This document shows, piece after piece, positions 30,627 through 39,185 of a stretch of DNA of 64,000 nt. How positions within the stretch are numbered: position 1 is the stretch's first letter; every line of letters begins with the position of its first letter. The notes under the pieces were generated by a model. That model had not been told where the DNA came from, did not search any database, and saw nothing but the letters and a program-made list of their open reading frames with translations. A program made the translations under genes and the position numbers. Source of the DNA: Pseudomonas paralactis (GTDB taxonomy: Bacteria > Pseudomonadota > Gammaproteobacteria > Pseudomonadales > Pseudomonadaceae); assembly GCF_001439735.1 (NCBI RefSeq), contig NZ_JYLN01000001.1:62001-126000 (forward strand), read 5' to 3'.

Positions 30627-31661
30627 TTGAAGCCGGTGCGCCTGGGGGATCTGTCGGTGGGCTTCGTGCACACCCTGGCCGACGCCATCCACAGCCACGG
30701 CCTGGACCCGCAACCGCTGCTGCTGCAATACGGCCTGGACCCGGCGCGCCTGGCTGAAGCCGGCGCCCGCCTGTCGATCCCGCGCTATATGCGCCTGGGC
30801 CACGCGGCTATTCAACTGACCGGCGACCCGAGCCTGGGCCTGCGCATGGGCCAACTCAGTCGCTTGAGCCAGGTCGGTCTGGCCGGTGTCACCGCCGCCC
30901 AGGCCCCCAATGTGCGCGAAGCGGCGCGCACGCTCACACGTTTTGAAGCACTGTACGGCTCCAACTATCGCGGGCAATCAAGCTTTCATGAAGATGCCGA
31001 AGGCGCGTGGCTGCGGTTCTACTCCATCAGTCCCTACAACGCCTATAACCGCTTTGTGGTCGACTCGATCATTGCCGGCTGGTTACAGCAACTGTCCAGC
31101 GTGGCGCAACAGCCGGTGCAGGCACAACGCATAGACATCGAATTCGACGCGCCGGATTACCAAGAACACTACAACGTGCTGGGAAGTGGCGTGGTGCACT
31201 TCGGCGCCGACGCCAATCAACTGCGTCTGAACCAACCGACTTTGGCGCTGCGCAACCCACAACACTGTCCAAGCACCTGGTATTTGTTGCTACAGCTGTG
31301 TGAAAGGGAATTGGAGCAGCTGACTCGCACCCGCAGCCTGCGCGAACGCATTACGCGGTTGCTCGGGCCGATGCTCAATGGCGGCCGTGAACCCGACCTG
31401 GAAGAAGTGGCGGCACGTTTGAAACTGCCAACCTGGACACTGCGGCGCAAACTGGCCGAGGAAGGCACGCAGTTTCGCGCGATTCTCAACGACACGCGCC
31501 GCGATCTGGCCCTGACTTATATACGCGATACGGAGCTGGCGTTCGGCGAAATCGCCTACCTGCTCGGTTTTGCTTCGGCCCAGGCCTTCCAGCGTGCCTT
31601 CAGGCGCTGGAACAACCAGACCCCAGGGGAATTTCGCCGCAGTCAGCGGCATTCCGCCTGA
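30627..31661 (+). CDS. AraC-family transcriptional regulator
   Basis: A 344-residue regulator. Residues 20 to about 200 are an arabinose-binding-type ligand domain (SIPRYMRLGHAAIQLTGDPS, as in OruR-like proteins). Residues about 250-340 are the double helix-turn-helix of AraC (LEEVAARLKLPTWTLRRKLA and IAYLLGFASAQAFQRAFRRW). The start is TTG at 30627, three bases after the nitrilase-like stop; no better ATG is present before the ligand domain. Target and effector are unknown. The small minus-strand ORF ending at 31670 converges on its 3' end. Confidence 0.85.
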   Translation: MKPVRLGDLSVGFVHTLADAIHSHGLDPQPLLLQYGLDPARLAEAGARLSIPRYMRLGHAAIQLTGDPSLGLRMGQLSRLSQVGLAGVTAAQAPNVREAARTLTRFEALYGSNYRGQSSFHEDAEGAWLRFYSISPYNAYNRFVVDSIIAGWLQQLSSVAQQPVQAQRIDIEFDAPDYQEHYNVLGSGVVHFGADANQLRLNQPTLALRNPQHCPSTWYLLLQLCERELEQLTRTRSLRERITRLLGPMLNGGREPDLEEVAARLKLPTWTLRRKLAEEGTQFRAILNDTRRDLALTYIRDTELAFGEIAYLLGFASAQAFQRAFRRWNNQTPGEFRRSQRHSA

Positions 31662-31669
31662 AGTCAGCT

Positions 31670-31756
31670 TTACAGCTCGGTGGCATCGTCGGCCGGATCC
31701 AGTGGATCCAGTTCGAACGCCTGGTACTCCAGCAGCTCTTCCTGGTAATCGTCCAT
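31670..31756 (-). CDS. 28-residue acidic small protein
   Basis: ATG at 31756 with AAGGAG 6 bases upstream opens a 28-codon frame beginning MDDYQEELLEYQAFELDP and ending in TAA. The peptide is strongly acidic (11 Asp/Glu, no Lys or Arg) and contains a tandem ELDPLDP. No domain is recognisable. A strong ribosome binding site and clean start suggest it is expressed; conservation across Pseudomonas would settle it. It is convergent with the AraC gene. Confidence 0.6.
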   Translation of the reverse strand: MDDYQEELLEYQAFELDPLDPADDATEL

Positions 31757-31940
31757 GGTGGACTCCTTCTTCAAATGTAAGCGGTTGCAGATCAATGACC
31801 TGCGAACCCAGCTTAAAGTGCCGTCATGACGAAAAAAAGTCGATGTGATGACAGTCCTGCGCTTGAGGATTAAACGTCACTACGAAGGGAGGATTTAGTC
31901 AGGGGGAGCTTTTGAGCGCTAGAGCAGACAACCCACAACC

Positions 31941-31970
31941 TGTGGCGAGGGAGCAAGCTCTCTCGCCACA
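31941..31970. repeat. REP-type inverted repeat (TGTGGCGAGG family)
   Basis: TGTGGCGAG at the left and CTCGCCACA at the right around GGAGCAAGCTCT, related to the element at 7101. It lies just downstream of the DUF2242 lipoprotein gene and could double as its terminator. Confidence 0.75.
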
Positions 31971-32029
31971 GTTACAATGTTCTGCCATCAGGCCTTGCCC
32001 CGATAGCGGCCTGTGGATGTCTATAAACC

Positions 32030-32821
32030 TTATTGGGCAGGTGCCGGCAACGGTGGAATCGCTTCCGTCGGCGCAGGCAAGGTCGGATCAGTCGTAGCGG
32101 GCGCCGCTGGAGCAGGCTCGGTCATCGGCGCAATCGGCGCAGCCTCAGGCGGCGGTGCAAGGGGCTGCGCAGCCGCCGGCACGACAGGTGCTTCCTTCGG
32201 CGCCTCGACCTGATCGGCTACCGGAGCAGCCTTGGGTTCAGGCACCCCCAGGTCAGCCTTGGGCTGCTCGGGTATATGCTCGGCCTGTTTGACCTCCTGC
32301 GGCAGGAACACATCTACCAGCGCAAAGTATCGCTCGTAGAACTTCGGCGCCGAGACGGTCTCGCTCGCGACTTTCACCATCGAGTCGTCGGTGGAGCCGA
32401 TCGGCATCGACACCGAACCCAACACGCCCACGCCGAGGCTGGCGGAGTTGTTGACCTTCTTCAGCGCATAGCGGTCCTGCAAGGCGTTGGCAAACATCGT
32501 CGAGTGATTGCTGCCCTTGCCATCAGCGGCGCACACCACATTGAAACTGATCTGCAGATGGGTCTCGCCGGTCTGCTGGAAGCTCTTGTTGCCCGCCACC
32601 AGCTTTGGATCGCTGCTGGTAATGATGTAACCCTGGCTCAGCAGGGCCCGGCGCGCCGCTTCACACGCCGCTACATCGCTGACCGGGTAATCACGGGAAA
32701 ACGTACCGGAATCGTCGAAATTCTCATGTTCATAGATAGCGGTCTTGGGTGACGAGCAGCCCGCGGCCCCCGCCAGCACCAGCGCCAACCCGAGGCTACG
32801 CAAGTGAAATGATGTCGACAT
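32030..32821 (-). CDS. DUF2242 family lipoprotein
   Basis: A 263-residue probable outer-membrane or inner-membrane lipoprotein. The signal peptide ends in a lipobox (LAGAAGC, Cys22). The central part resembles DUF2242 proteins (YEHENFDDSGTFSRDYPVSD after the lipid cysteine; FYERYFALVDVFLPQE at the end of the domain). The last 80 residues are a low-complexity Pro/Ala/Glu-rich tail ending in PLPAPAQ, likely to extend into the periplasm. The start at 32821 is chosen because it directly opens a proper signal peptide. No function is known. Confidence 0.8.
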   Translation of the reverse strand: MSTSFHLRSLGLALVLAGAAGCSSPKTAIYEHENFDDSGTFSRDYPVSDVAACEAARRALLSQGYIITSSDPKLVAGNKSFQQTGETHLQISFNVVCAADGKGSNHSTMFANALQDRYALKKVNNSASLGVGVLGSVSMPIGSTDDSMVKVASETVSAPKFYERYFALVDVFLPQEVKQAEHIPEQPKADLGVPEPKAAPVADQVEAPKEAPVVPAAAQPLAPPPEAAPIAPMTEPAPAAPATTDPTLPAPTEAIPPLPAPAQ

Positions 32822-32904
32822 TGAAAATCCTGTGGAAAACGGTCCGGACGGTATTGTGCAACAGAACACGACCTTGAAGCGCGCATTCCCGTCGGTAAAA
32901 CATC

Positions 32905-33837
32905 TCAGGCTTGTGAGGCCGCGTCAGTAGGAAAAAGCCCGGCACACATATGGTCGATAAATACCCGTAGTTTGGCCGAGGCATGGCGACTGGCCGGCCA
33001 CAGCAACCAGAAACTGCCGCGGTGTTCGAGATGCTCGTCCAGTACCCGCTGCAACTGCCCTTGCGCGACCGCCTGGTTGACCATGTAGTCCGGCAGGCAC
33101 GCAATACCGAGACCGTCCTGAGCTACATGTTTGAGCGACTCAATGGTGCTGCTGACCAGCGGCGCGCGCAAGCTCGGCTCCGCCGCACCCGGAACCTGTC
33201 GCAGCGGCCAGGGTTCCAGTTTGCCGGAAGCACAGAATTTATGCCGCAGGCAGGCGTGACGACTCAAGTCCTGGGGCTGACGTGGCGTACCGTATTGGTC
33301 GAAATAGCCGGGCGTACCGACGAGCACCAATTGGTAATGCCCCAGATGACGTGCCATCAAGCGCGAGTCTTGCGGCTTGCCGGTGCGGATCACCGCGTCG
33401 AAGCCTTCATCGATGACGTCCACCATACGGTCGGAAAAATCCACGTCCAACTCGATATCCGGATAGGCACGCATAAAGCTACTGATCACCGGCATCAACA
33501 AACCTCGCACCTGGGGCACGCTGATACGCAGCTTGCCCCGTGGGGTAGCACTGGCCTCGCTCAATTCCAGCTCGGCTGCTTCCACTTCCGCCAGGATACG
33601 CCGCGAGCGTTCCAGCAACAGCGCGCCCTCACTGGTCAGGGTGATACTGCGGGTACTGCGATGAAACAGCCTGACGCCCAGGCGTTCTTCCATGCGTGCG
33701 ATGCTTTTGCCTACGGCTGAGGATGACACGCCCAATACCCGCCCCGCCGCGGTAAAGCTGCGAGTTTGCGCGACTTGTACGAATACCGAGAGCCCGCTCA
33801 GACTGTCCACTCTGCTGCCTTGGTCGATTACGGACAA
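32905..33837 (-). CDS. LysR-family transcriptional regulator
   Basis: A 310-residue LysR regulator with N-terminal helix-turn-helix (SLSGLSVFVQVAQTRSFTAA, SSSAVGKSIARMEERLGVRL) and the DPP-like effector domain. The true start may be GTG or a downstream codon near SLSGL (residue 12), since the first ten residues are atypical. It is divergent from the MFS transporter at 33925 with 87 bases between, so it probably controls that gene. The effector-domain layout is of the CrgA/PtxR-like group. Confidence 0.87.
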   Translation of the reverse strand: MSVIDQGSRVDSLSGLSVFVQVAQTRSFTAAGRVLGVSSSAVGKSIARMEERLGVRLFHRSTRSITLTSEGALLLERSRRILAEVEAAELELSEASATPRGKLRISVPQVRGLLMPVISSFMRAYPDIELDVDFSDRMVDVIDEGFDAVIRTGKPQDSRLMARHLGHYQLVLVGTPGYFDQYGTPRQPQDLSRHACLRHKFCASGKLEPWPLRQVPGAAEPSLRAPLVSSTIESLKHVAQDGLGIACLPDYMVNQAVAQGQLQRVLDEHLEHRGSFWLLWPASRHASAKLRVFIDHMCAGLFPTDAASQA

Positions 33838-33924
33838 AAATGTCCGATAAGTTCGGTACCTTAGCCTGTTTTTCCGCGCGCCGCTGCCCCCTACCCTGCT
33901 TCCTTGCCCTTTAAGGAGACTCCC

Positions 33925-35106
33925 ATGAACGACAACGCTTCATTGGCCGCAACGGCGCCCCTGCGTGACCCTTTGCCATTGGCAGGGTTGCTGGCCCTGG
34001 CCTCGGCCGGCTTTATCACCATCCTCACCGAGGCCATGCCCGCCGGGCTGCTGCCACAAATGAGCGAAGGGCTGGGAGTGTCGCAGGCGCTGGTCGGGCA
34101 GTTGGTAACGCTCTACGCCTTGGGCTCATTGCTCGCGGCCATCCCGCTGACATTGCTGACCCGTGGTTGGCGTCGCAGGCCCCTGCTGTTGATTGCCATT
34201 GGCGGCTTTGCCTTGGTCAACACTGTCACCGCGTTTTCCAGCCACTACGGCGTGACCCTGGTCGCGCGCTTCTTCGCGGGCGTATTCGCCGGGCTGCTGT
34301 GGGCGCTGCTGGCAGGCTACGCCAGCCGCATGGTTGCCCCTCATCTGCAGGGTCGAGCGATCGCCGTGGCCATGCTCGGCGCACCGCTGGCCTTATCCCT
34401 CGGCGTACCCGCCGGCACTTTGCTTGGCACGCTGGTCGGTTGGCGCACCAGCTTCGCCATCATGACCGGCCTGACCCTGTTATTGCTGATATGGGCGCGC
34501 TGGCAACTGCCGGATTTTGCCGGTGAACCGCCAAGCAAACGTCTGGGTTTGAATCGCGTGCTGGCCCTGCCGGGAATCCGCCCAGTGCTGTGGGTGACCT
34601 TCACCTACGTGTTGGCCCATAACATTCTCTACACCTACATCGCTCCTTTGCTGGTGCCCGCCGGCATTGGCAGCGAGATCGACCAGGTGTTACTGGTGTT
34701 CGGCTTGATGGCCCTGGTGAGCATCTGGTTGGTGGGGATGTGGATTGATCAACACCTGCGGTTGCTGACCCTCATCAGTTGCGCGATGTTCGCCGCCGCG
34801 GCCCTGCTGCTTGGTTTGTGCATCAGCTCTACGATCTGCATCTACATCAGCGTGGCGGCCTGGGGCCTGGCTTTCGGTGGCCTGCCGGCCCTGCTGCAAA
34901 CTGCACTCGCCAAGTCAGCCGGCAACTCGGCCGATGCCGCACAATCGATGCTGGTCACGGTATGGAACCTGGGCATCGCCGGGGGTGGGCTGGCCGGCGG
35001 CTTGATGCTCCAGCACTGGGGCGTAGAGGCATTTGCCTGGGCCGTACTGGCGCTGATAGCGCTGGCACTGGGTGCAATGACGGGCAAGACCTTGTCCGGC
35101 CGATGA
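33925..35106 (+). CDS. MFS drug/sugar efflux transporter (DHA1, AraJ-like)
   Basis: A 393-residue 12-segment membrane protein. The segment between TM2 and TM3 carries [12 protein letters not shown], typical of the major facilitator family, and the first segment [20 protein letters not shown] is typical of AraJ-like/DHA1 exporters. The ATG at 33925 has AAGGAG 7 bases upstream; a more upstream ATG adds seven residues only. It is divergent from a LysR gene. Substrate unknown; a toxic small molecule recognised by the LysR protein is the likely theme. Confidence 0.85.
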   Translation: MNDNASLAATAPLRDPLPLAGLLALASAGFITILTEAMPAGLLPQMSEGLGVSQALVGQLVTLYALGSLLAAIPLTLLTRGWRRRPLLLIAIGGFALVNTVTAFSSHYGVTLVARFFAGVFAGLLWALLAGYASRMVAPHLQGRAIAVAMLGAPLALSLGVPAGTLLGTLVGWRTSFAIMTGLTLLLLIWARWQLPDFAGEPPSKRLGLNRVLALPGIRPVLWVTFTYVLAHNILYTYIAPLLVPAGIGSEIDQVLLVFGLMALVSIWLVGMWIDQHLRLLTLISCAMFAAAALLLGLCISSTICIYISVAAWGLAFGGLPALLQTALAKSAGNSADAAQSMLVTVWNLGIAGGGLAGGLMLQHWGVEAFAWAVLALIALALGAMTGKTLSGR

Positions 35107-35114
35107 CAAGTTTG

Positions 35115-35144
35115 TTTACAACTTATTCCTCAACTTCCTATCAT
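35115..35144 (+). promoter_or_regulatory. nhaA promoter
   Basis: TTTACA (35115-35120) and TATCAT (35139-35144) with an 18-bp spacer, giving a start near 35151, directly ahead of the structured leader. Confidence 0.55.
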
Positions 35145-35146
35145 CG

Positions 35147-35219
35147 CCCCTGGGTGCGTTGCTGCATAAGGCACGGCGCAGGTTAAAAGCCAAGCATTGG
35201 TCGGGCCGCCAATGGAGAG
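35147..35219 (+). promoter_or_regulatory. structured nhaA leader, candidate ion-sensing riboswitch
   Basis: The 75-nt leader folds into two adjacent hairpins. The first has nested stems TGCG/CGCA and TGC/GCA around loop TGCATAAG (35155-35180). The second has stem CATTGG/CCAATG (35195-35214) and runs straight into the ribosome binding site GGAGAG at 35214-35219. Structured RNAs in front of nhaA genes are known (nhaA-I and nhaA-II motifs, lithium/sodium sensing). Whether this one matches a covariance model could not be tested here. Confidence 0.5.
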
Positions 35220-35224
35220 TTGTC

Positions 35225-36568
35225 GTGCCTGATAAACACCCTGCCATCCCACGCCCTCAGCGCCTGACCGAGGGCGCGCTGTCTGCCCTTGAGCGCTTTT
35301 CCCATATCGAAGCCGTGAGCGGTATCGTCCTGCTGCTGGCGGCGATCACGGCGCTGATCTGGGCCAACAGCCCCGCCGCTGCGACCTACGAGCACTTCTG
35401 GAATACGCCTATCACCCTGGGGCTGGGCGATTACAGCGTCTCGCGCTCCCTGCACTTTCTGGTCAATGACGGGCTGATGACCATCTTCTTCCTGGTGGTC
35501 GGTGCCGAGATCCGCCAGGAAATCAAAGACGGCGCCCTCGCCAACCTGAAACTGGCCACGCTGCCCTTGGGCGCTGCGCTGGGCGGTGTGCTGATGCCGG
35601 CGCTCATCTACACCTTGCTCAACCACGGCACCGTCGCCGCCAGCGGCTGGGCCGTACCCACCGCGACCGACATCGCCTTCGCCGTCGGTGTACTGGCGCT
35701 GCTGGGCAAGTCGATTCCCAGTGGTGTGCGTATCCTGTTGCTGGCCCTGGCGATCATTGATGACATCGTGGCGATCCTGATCATCGCGATCTTCTTCACT
35801 GCCAGTCTTGATTACATGGGTTTGGTGATTGCCGCAGGCGGGCTGGCGCTGGTACTGGTGTTCCAACGCATGGGCATCAGCAAGGCCGCGATCTATTTGC
35901 TGCCGGGCGCGATTGTATGGTTCGGGCTGCTCAAGACCGGCGTGCACCCGACCCTCGCCGGGGTGATTCTGGGCTTGATGACGCCGGTCAGTTCCAAACC
36001 CACCACGGAACGCCCCCTGGAAACCATCGAACGCACGTTCAACGAGCTGATGGAGCGCTTCTCGCAATCGGATGAAGGTGCGCAGCAAGTCGCCAAGCCC
36101 CTCAAACAACTGCGCGAAGCGCAACGAGAGATGTTGCCGCCGGTGCAACGTGTGCAGTCGGCATTGCATCCGTGGGTGGCCTTCGGCGTGATGCCGCTGT
36201 TCGCCCTGGCCAATGCCGGCGTGAGCCTGGACGGCTTCAACCTGGATGATCCGATGGCTCATGGCGTGTTCATGGGGGTCATCTTCGCGCTGGTGCTTGG
36301 CAAACCCCTGGGCGTGATGCTGGCCAGCCTGATGCTGGTCAAGCTCAACATCTGCAAGCTGCCGGACGGTGTGACCTGGACAGGCGTCGGCCTGGTTGGT
36401 CTGTTGGCCGGGATCGGGTTCACCATGTCGATCTTTATCTCATCGCTGGCCTTCTCCGACCCGGCCTTACTGTCGGCTGCCAAGCTCAGCGTATTGGCCG
36501 CTTCGACCCTGGCGGCGGTGATCGGTCTGAGTTGGGGCAAGCTCAAGTTTTCAGGCAAACGTACTTAA
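35225..36568 (+). CDS. nhaA: Na+/H+ antiporter NhaA
   Basis: A 447-residue inner-membrane antiporter exchanging Na+ or Li+ for protons. The ion-binding aspartates are visible in [10 protein letters not shown] and the assembly aspartate in [17 protein letters not shown]. The chosen start is GTG at 35225 because GGAGAG lies 6-11 bases upstream and the structured leader ends there; a longer frame from 35159 would read through that leader. It is longer than E. coli NhaA (388) because of a hydrophilic insertion of about 50 residues near residue 255-310. A bidirectional terminator follows. Confidence 0.95.
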   Translation: MPDKHPAIPRPQRLTEGALSALERFSHIEAVSGIVLLLAAITALIWANSPAAATYEHFWNTPITLGLGDYSVSRSLHFLVNDGLMTIFFLVVGAEIRQEIKDGALANLKLATLPLGAALGGVLMPALIYTLLNHGTVAASGWAVPTATDIAFAVGVLALLGKSIPSGVRILLLALAIIDDIVAILIIAIFFTASLDYMGLVIAAGGLALVLVFQRMGISKAAIYLLPGAIVWFGLLKTGVHPTLAGVILGLMTPVSSKPTTERPLETIERTFNELMERFSQSDEGAQQVAKPLKQLREAQREMLPPVQRVQSALHPWVAFGVMPLFALANAGVSLDGFNLDDPMAHGVFMGVIFALVLGKPLGVMLASLMLVKLNICKLPDGVTWTGVGLVGLLAGIGFTMSIFISSLAFSDPALLSAAKLSVLAASTLAAVIGLSWGKLKFSGKRT

Positions 36569-36605
36569 CCTGTGGCGACATCCTGACTTGCCGCTTTATC
36601 GAGGG

Positions 36606-36648
36606 CAAAAAAAGACCCCGGCCTTTTCAGGACGGGGTCTTTTTTATT
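36606..36648. terminator. bidirectional terminator between nhaA and ppiD
   Basis: Perfect stem AAAGACCCCG (36611-36620) / CGGGGTCTTT (36633-36642), preceded by an A tract and followed by a T tract, so it serves both convergent genes. Confidence 0.92.
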
Positions 36649-36658
36649 CAAGCCGGCA

Positions 36659-38533
36659 TCAGTACTTCTTGATGTCTGCCTGGGTTTCCAGCTGCTTGCG
36701 GAACGCCGCGAAGTCCTGCTGGCCAATACGGGAAGCGAGGAAGCGGCGGTATTGCGCCTTTTCTTCGTCCGTCGGGGCTGCCGCTTCGTTGACGCCGTTC
36801 AAGCGCACAATCACCAGGCTGCCATCGCGCAGCGTCACGGTGGTGAAGGTTGGCTTGTCCTTGGCCGCAGGCTTGGGCATGCGGAACAGGGCTTGCAGCA
36901 CGGCTGGGTCGATGGATTCCTGACTGCGGGTTGCCGCTTCAGTCACCTTCCAGGCCTGGCCGTCAATCGGCTGATCCAGCGCGGTTTTGCCATCACGCAG
37001 GCTGGCGATCAACTCGTCGGCATGGGCTTTGGCGGCAGCGCTCGCACGCTCCTTGGTCATCTGGGTGCGAATCGCCGCAGCGACGCTCTCAAGCGGCAGT
37101 TGGGCCGGTTTGAGGTGCTCTTTGGCACGCAACACGATGATGGTTTCCGGATCCAGCTCGATGGCGCTGCTGTTGGCACCTTCATCCAGCACTTCAGGGC
37201 TGAATGCCGCAGTGACCACGGCACGGTTGGCCGCAACACCTTCGCCACCTTCACGGCCAAACGGCGCCGAGGTGTGAACGGTCAGCTTCAGGTCAGACGC
37301 CGGCTGGGCCAGGTCGGACGCTTCGAATGCCGCATCTTCCAATTGCTTGGTCGCTTCGACAAACCGCTGCTCAACCTGCTGGGCCTTGAGCTCGCGGGTC
37401 AGCTTGTCTTTCAGGCTGGCAAACGATGGCACCTCAGGTGCTTCAACGCCCAGCAACTTGATCAAGTGCCAACCGAAGGCACTGCGCACCGGCGCCGATA
37501 CCTGGTCCTGCTTCAAACCGTACAGGGCGGTTTCGAAGTCTGGATCGTAAACGCCAGGGCCGGCAAAGCCCAGGTCGCCGCCATTGTTGGCCGAACCAGG
37601 GTCCTGGGAAAACTCCTTGGCCAGGGCTTCGAACTTCTCGCCTTTGGCCAGGCGTGCCTGGATTTCTTCGATCTTGGCCTTGGCTTGCGCCTCGGTGACC
37701 TTATCGTTGACTTCGATCAGGATGTGCGCGGCACGACGCTGTTCAGCGAGGTTGGCGGTTTCCTTTTCATAGGCAGCCTGCAGTTCATCGTCCTTGACGG
37801 TGACCTGATCGAAGAAGGACGACTTCTTCAACTCCAGGTAGTCGATAACCACCTGGTCCGGGGTCATGAACTCTTTGGCGTGCTGATCGTAGTAAGCCTT
37901 GACCTCATCATCGGTGAGCTTCACCGCTGCAGGGTCCGCCTTGATGTTCACGGTGGCGAAATCGCGAGTCTGTTTTTCCAGACGGGCGAACGCCAGCACC
38001 TCGGCATCGGTGACAAAACCGCTGCCGGCGATACCTGCACGAACCTGGCCGATCAGCATTTCCTGGGTCAGCATCTGACGGAATTGCATACGGCTGTAGC
38101 CCAACTGACGGATCACCTGGTCAAAGCGTTCAGCATTGAACTTGCCATCCACCTGGAATTCCGGCGTCTGCAGGATCACCTGGTCCAAGGCCGCTTCCGA
38201 GAAGCCGAACTTGGCATCAGCAGCGCCTTGCAGCAGCAGCTTGCGGTCGATCAAGCCCTTGAGGGCCGCGTCGCGCAGCAGTTTTTCATCCAGCAGGGAA
38301 GCATCGAAATCCTTGCCCAGCTGTTGCATCAGCTGGCGACGTTGCATATCGACGGCCTGGCTCAGTTCAGTCTGGGTGATTTGTTCACCGTTGACCTTGG
38401 CCACGTCCTGCGCGTTATTACCCGAAGCCTGGAAAATGGCTTCGATACCGGTGAACGCCATCAATGCGACGATGATCCCGATAATGGTCTTGGCAATCCA
38501 GCCTTGTGAATTGTCCCTGATATTTTGCAGCAT
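36659..38533 (-). CDS. ppiD: periplasmic folding factor PpiD (parvulin-type, membrane-anchored)
   Basis: A 624-residue protein with an N-terminal inner-membrane anchor (residues 12-34, AKTIIGIIVALMAFTGIEAI), a SurA_N-like chaperone domain and a single parvulin domain (RAAHILIEVNDKVTEAQAKA to GWHLIKLLGVE, about residues 265-360). It assists folding of exported proteins at the SecYEG exit. Length matches E. coli PpiD (623). The location downstream of lon and hupB is the conserved order in gammaproteobacteria. Start MLQNIRDNSQGW is the canonical family start. Confidence 0.95.
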   Translation of the reverse strand: MLQNIRDNSQGWIAKTIIGIIVALMAFTGIEAIFQASGNNAQDVAKVNGEQITQTELSQAVDMQRRQLMQQLGKDFDASLLDEKLLRDAALKGLIDRKLLLQGAADAKFGFSEAALDQVILQTPEFQVDGKFNAERFDQVIRQLGYSRMQFRQMLTQEMLIGQVRAGIAGSGFVTDAEVLAFARLEKQTRDFATVNIKADPAAVKLTDDEVKAYYDQHAKEFMTPDQVVIDYLELKKSSFFDQVTVKDDELQAAYEKETANLAEQRRAAHILIEVNDKVTEAQAKAKIEEIQARLAKGEKFEALAKEFSQDPGSANNGGDLGFAGPGVYDPDFETALYGLKQDQVSAPVRSAFGWHLIKLLGVEAPEVPSFASLKDKLTRELKAQQVEQRFVEATKQLEDAAFEASDLAQPASDLKLTVHTSAPFGREGGEGVAANRAVVTAAFSPEVLDEGANSSAIELDPETIIVLRAKEHLKPAQLPLESVAAAIRTQMTKERASAAAKAHADELIASLRDGKTALDQPIDGQAWKVTEAATRSQESIDPAVLQALFRMPKPAAKDKPTFTTVTLRDGSLVIVRLNGVNEAAAPTDEEKAQYRRFLASRIGQQDFAAFRKQLETQADIKKY

Positions 38534-38603
38534 GCGTCCCCCAGAAACGGTTGAACTTCAAAAATAGGCAACCGTGGAGCGTGGGTAGAATCCGGATAGA
38601 AGA

Positions 38604-38627
38604 AAGGCGCATCCGAGGATGCGCCTT
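38604..38627 (-). terminator. terminator downstream of the tRNA-Asp remnant
   Basis: Stem AAGGCGCATC / GATGCGCCTT with a CTCG loop (minus strand), followed by TTCTTCT. It would end transcripts coming from hupB or the tRNA remnant before ppiD. Confidence 0.8.
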
Positions 38628-38635
38628 CTCGTAAC

Positions 38636-38711
38636 TGGCGGAGCGGACGGGGGCTTGAATTCTCACCCCCGGCGTGGCGACCCGATGGATACGTGGGTCA
38701 GCTACCGCTCC
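38636..38711 (-). pseudogene. degenerate tRNA-Asp
   Basis: Read on the minus strand this 76-nt segment starts GGAGCGGTAG and ends CCCGTCCGCTCCGCCA, identical to the ends of bacterial tRNA-Asp(GTC) including the encoded CCA; ACGCCGGGGGT from the anticodon/variable region is also kept. The acceptor stem pairs perfectly over 7 bp. The D arm and the 5' anticodon stem are replaced by an unrelated hairpin (GACCC/GGGTC), no GTC anticodon loop can form, and the T arm is altered (AATTCAAG). It cannot be a working tRNA-Asp. A rho-independent terminator follows on the same strand. Confidence 0.8.
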
Positions 38712-38764
38712 GCGGCCAGGTCGGACGTGCGTCCGGCCCGGGTAAGCAAAGGCTTGATCGAAGC

Positions 38765-39037
38765 TTAGTTAACGGCTTCTTTCAGGGCTTTACCGGCTTT
38801 GAAACCTGGTTTCTTGGCAGCAGCGATTTGCAGTGCTTTGCCAGTCTGTGGGTTACGACCAGTGCGAGCTGGGCGGTCAGTCACAGAGAAAGTACCGAAG
38901 CCTACCAGTACCACGGAGTCGCCAGCCTTCAGAGCGCCAGTGACGGATTCGATTACTGCGTCCAGCGCACGGCCAGCAGCAGCTTTCGGGATATCAGCGG
39001 ATACGGCGATAGCATCAATCAGTTCCGACTTGTTCAC
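38765..39037 (-). CDS. hupB: DNA-binding protein HU-beta
   Basis: A 90-residue nucleoid-associated protein, the usual HU length. The fold ends with the DNA-binding arm [20 protein letters not shown] and [20 protein letters not shown]. The start is GTG at 39037 ([18 protein letters not shown]); the longer frame upstream is not part of the protein. It bends and protects DNA as a dimer. It lies between lon and ppiD in the conserved order. Confidence 0.97.
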   Translation of the reverse strand: MNKSELIDAIAVSADIPKAAAGRALDAVIESVTGALKAGDSVVLVGFGTFSVTDRPARTGRNPQTGKALQIAAAKKPGFKAGKALKEAVN

Positions 39038-39185
39038 TCTAAGTCCCCTTATATATCTATTGAGTATGATTCTAAGTTTTTTGGTGAAAGCAAAAACCAG
39101 TGCTGGGTGGCCTACAGACACTTAAGAGCCGCTTTATAACAAGGGCTCTAAAAAGCTGTCAAGGAAGCCCCCAGGCTTTAACACA

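Noticed and set aside
35159..35224. longer NhaA N-terminus from the ATG at 35159
   Set aside because: It would translate through the structured leader, lacks a ribosome binding site, and adds basic residues without homology; GTG 35225 has GGAGAG at good spacing.
36752..38509. 585-codon plus-strand frame opposite ppiD
   Set aside because: Antisense shadow of ppiD; no signal or domain, and ppiD is complete with family motifs.
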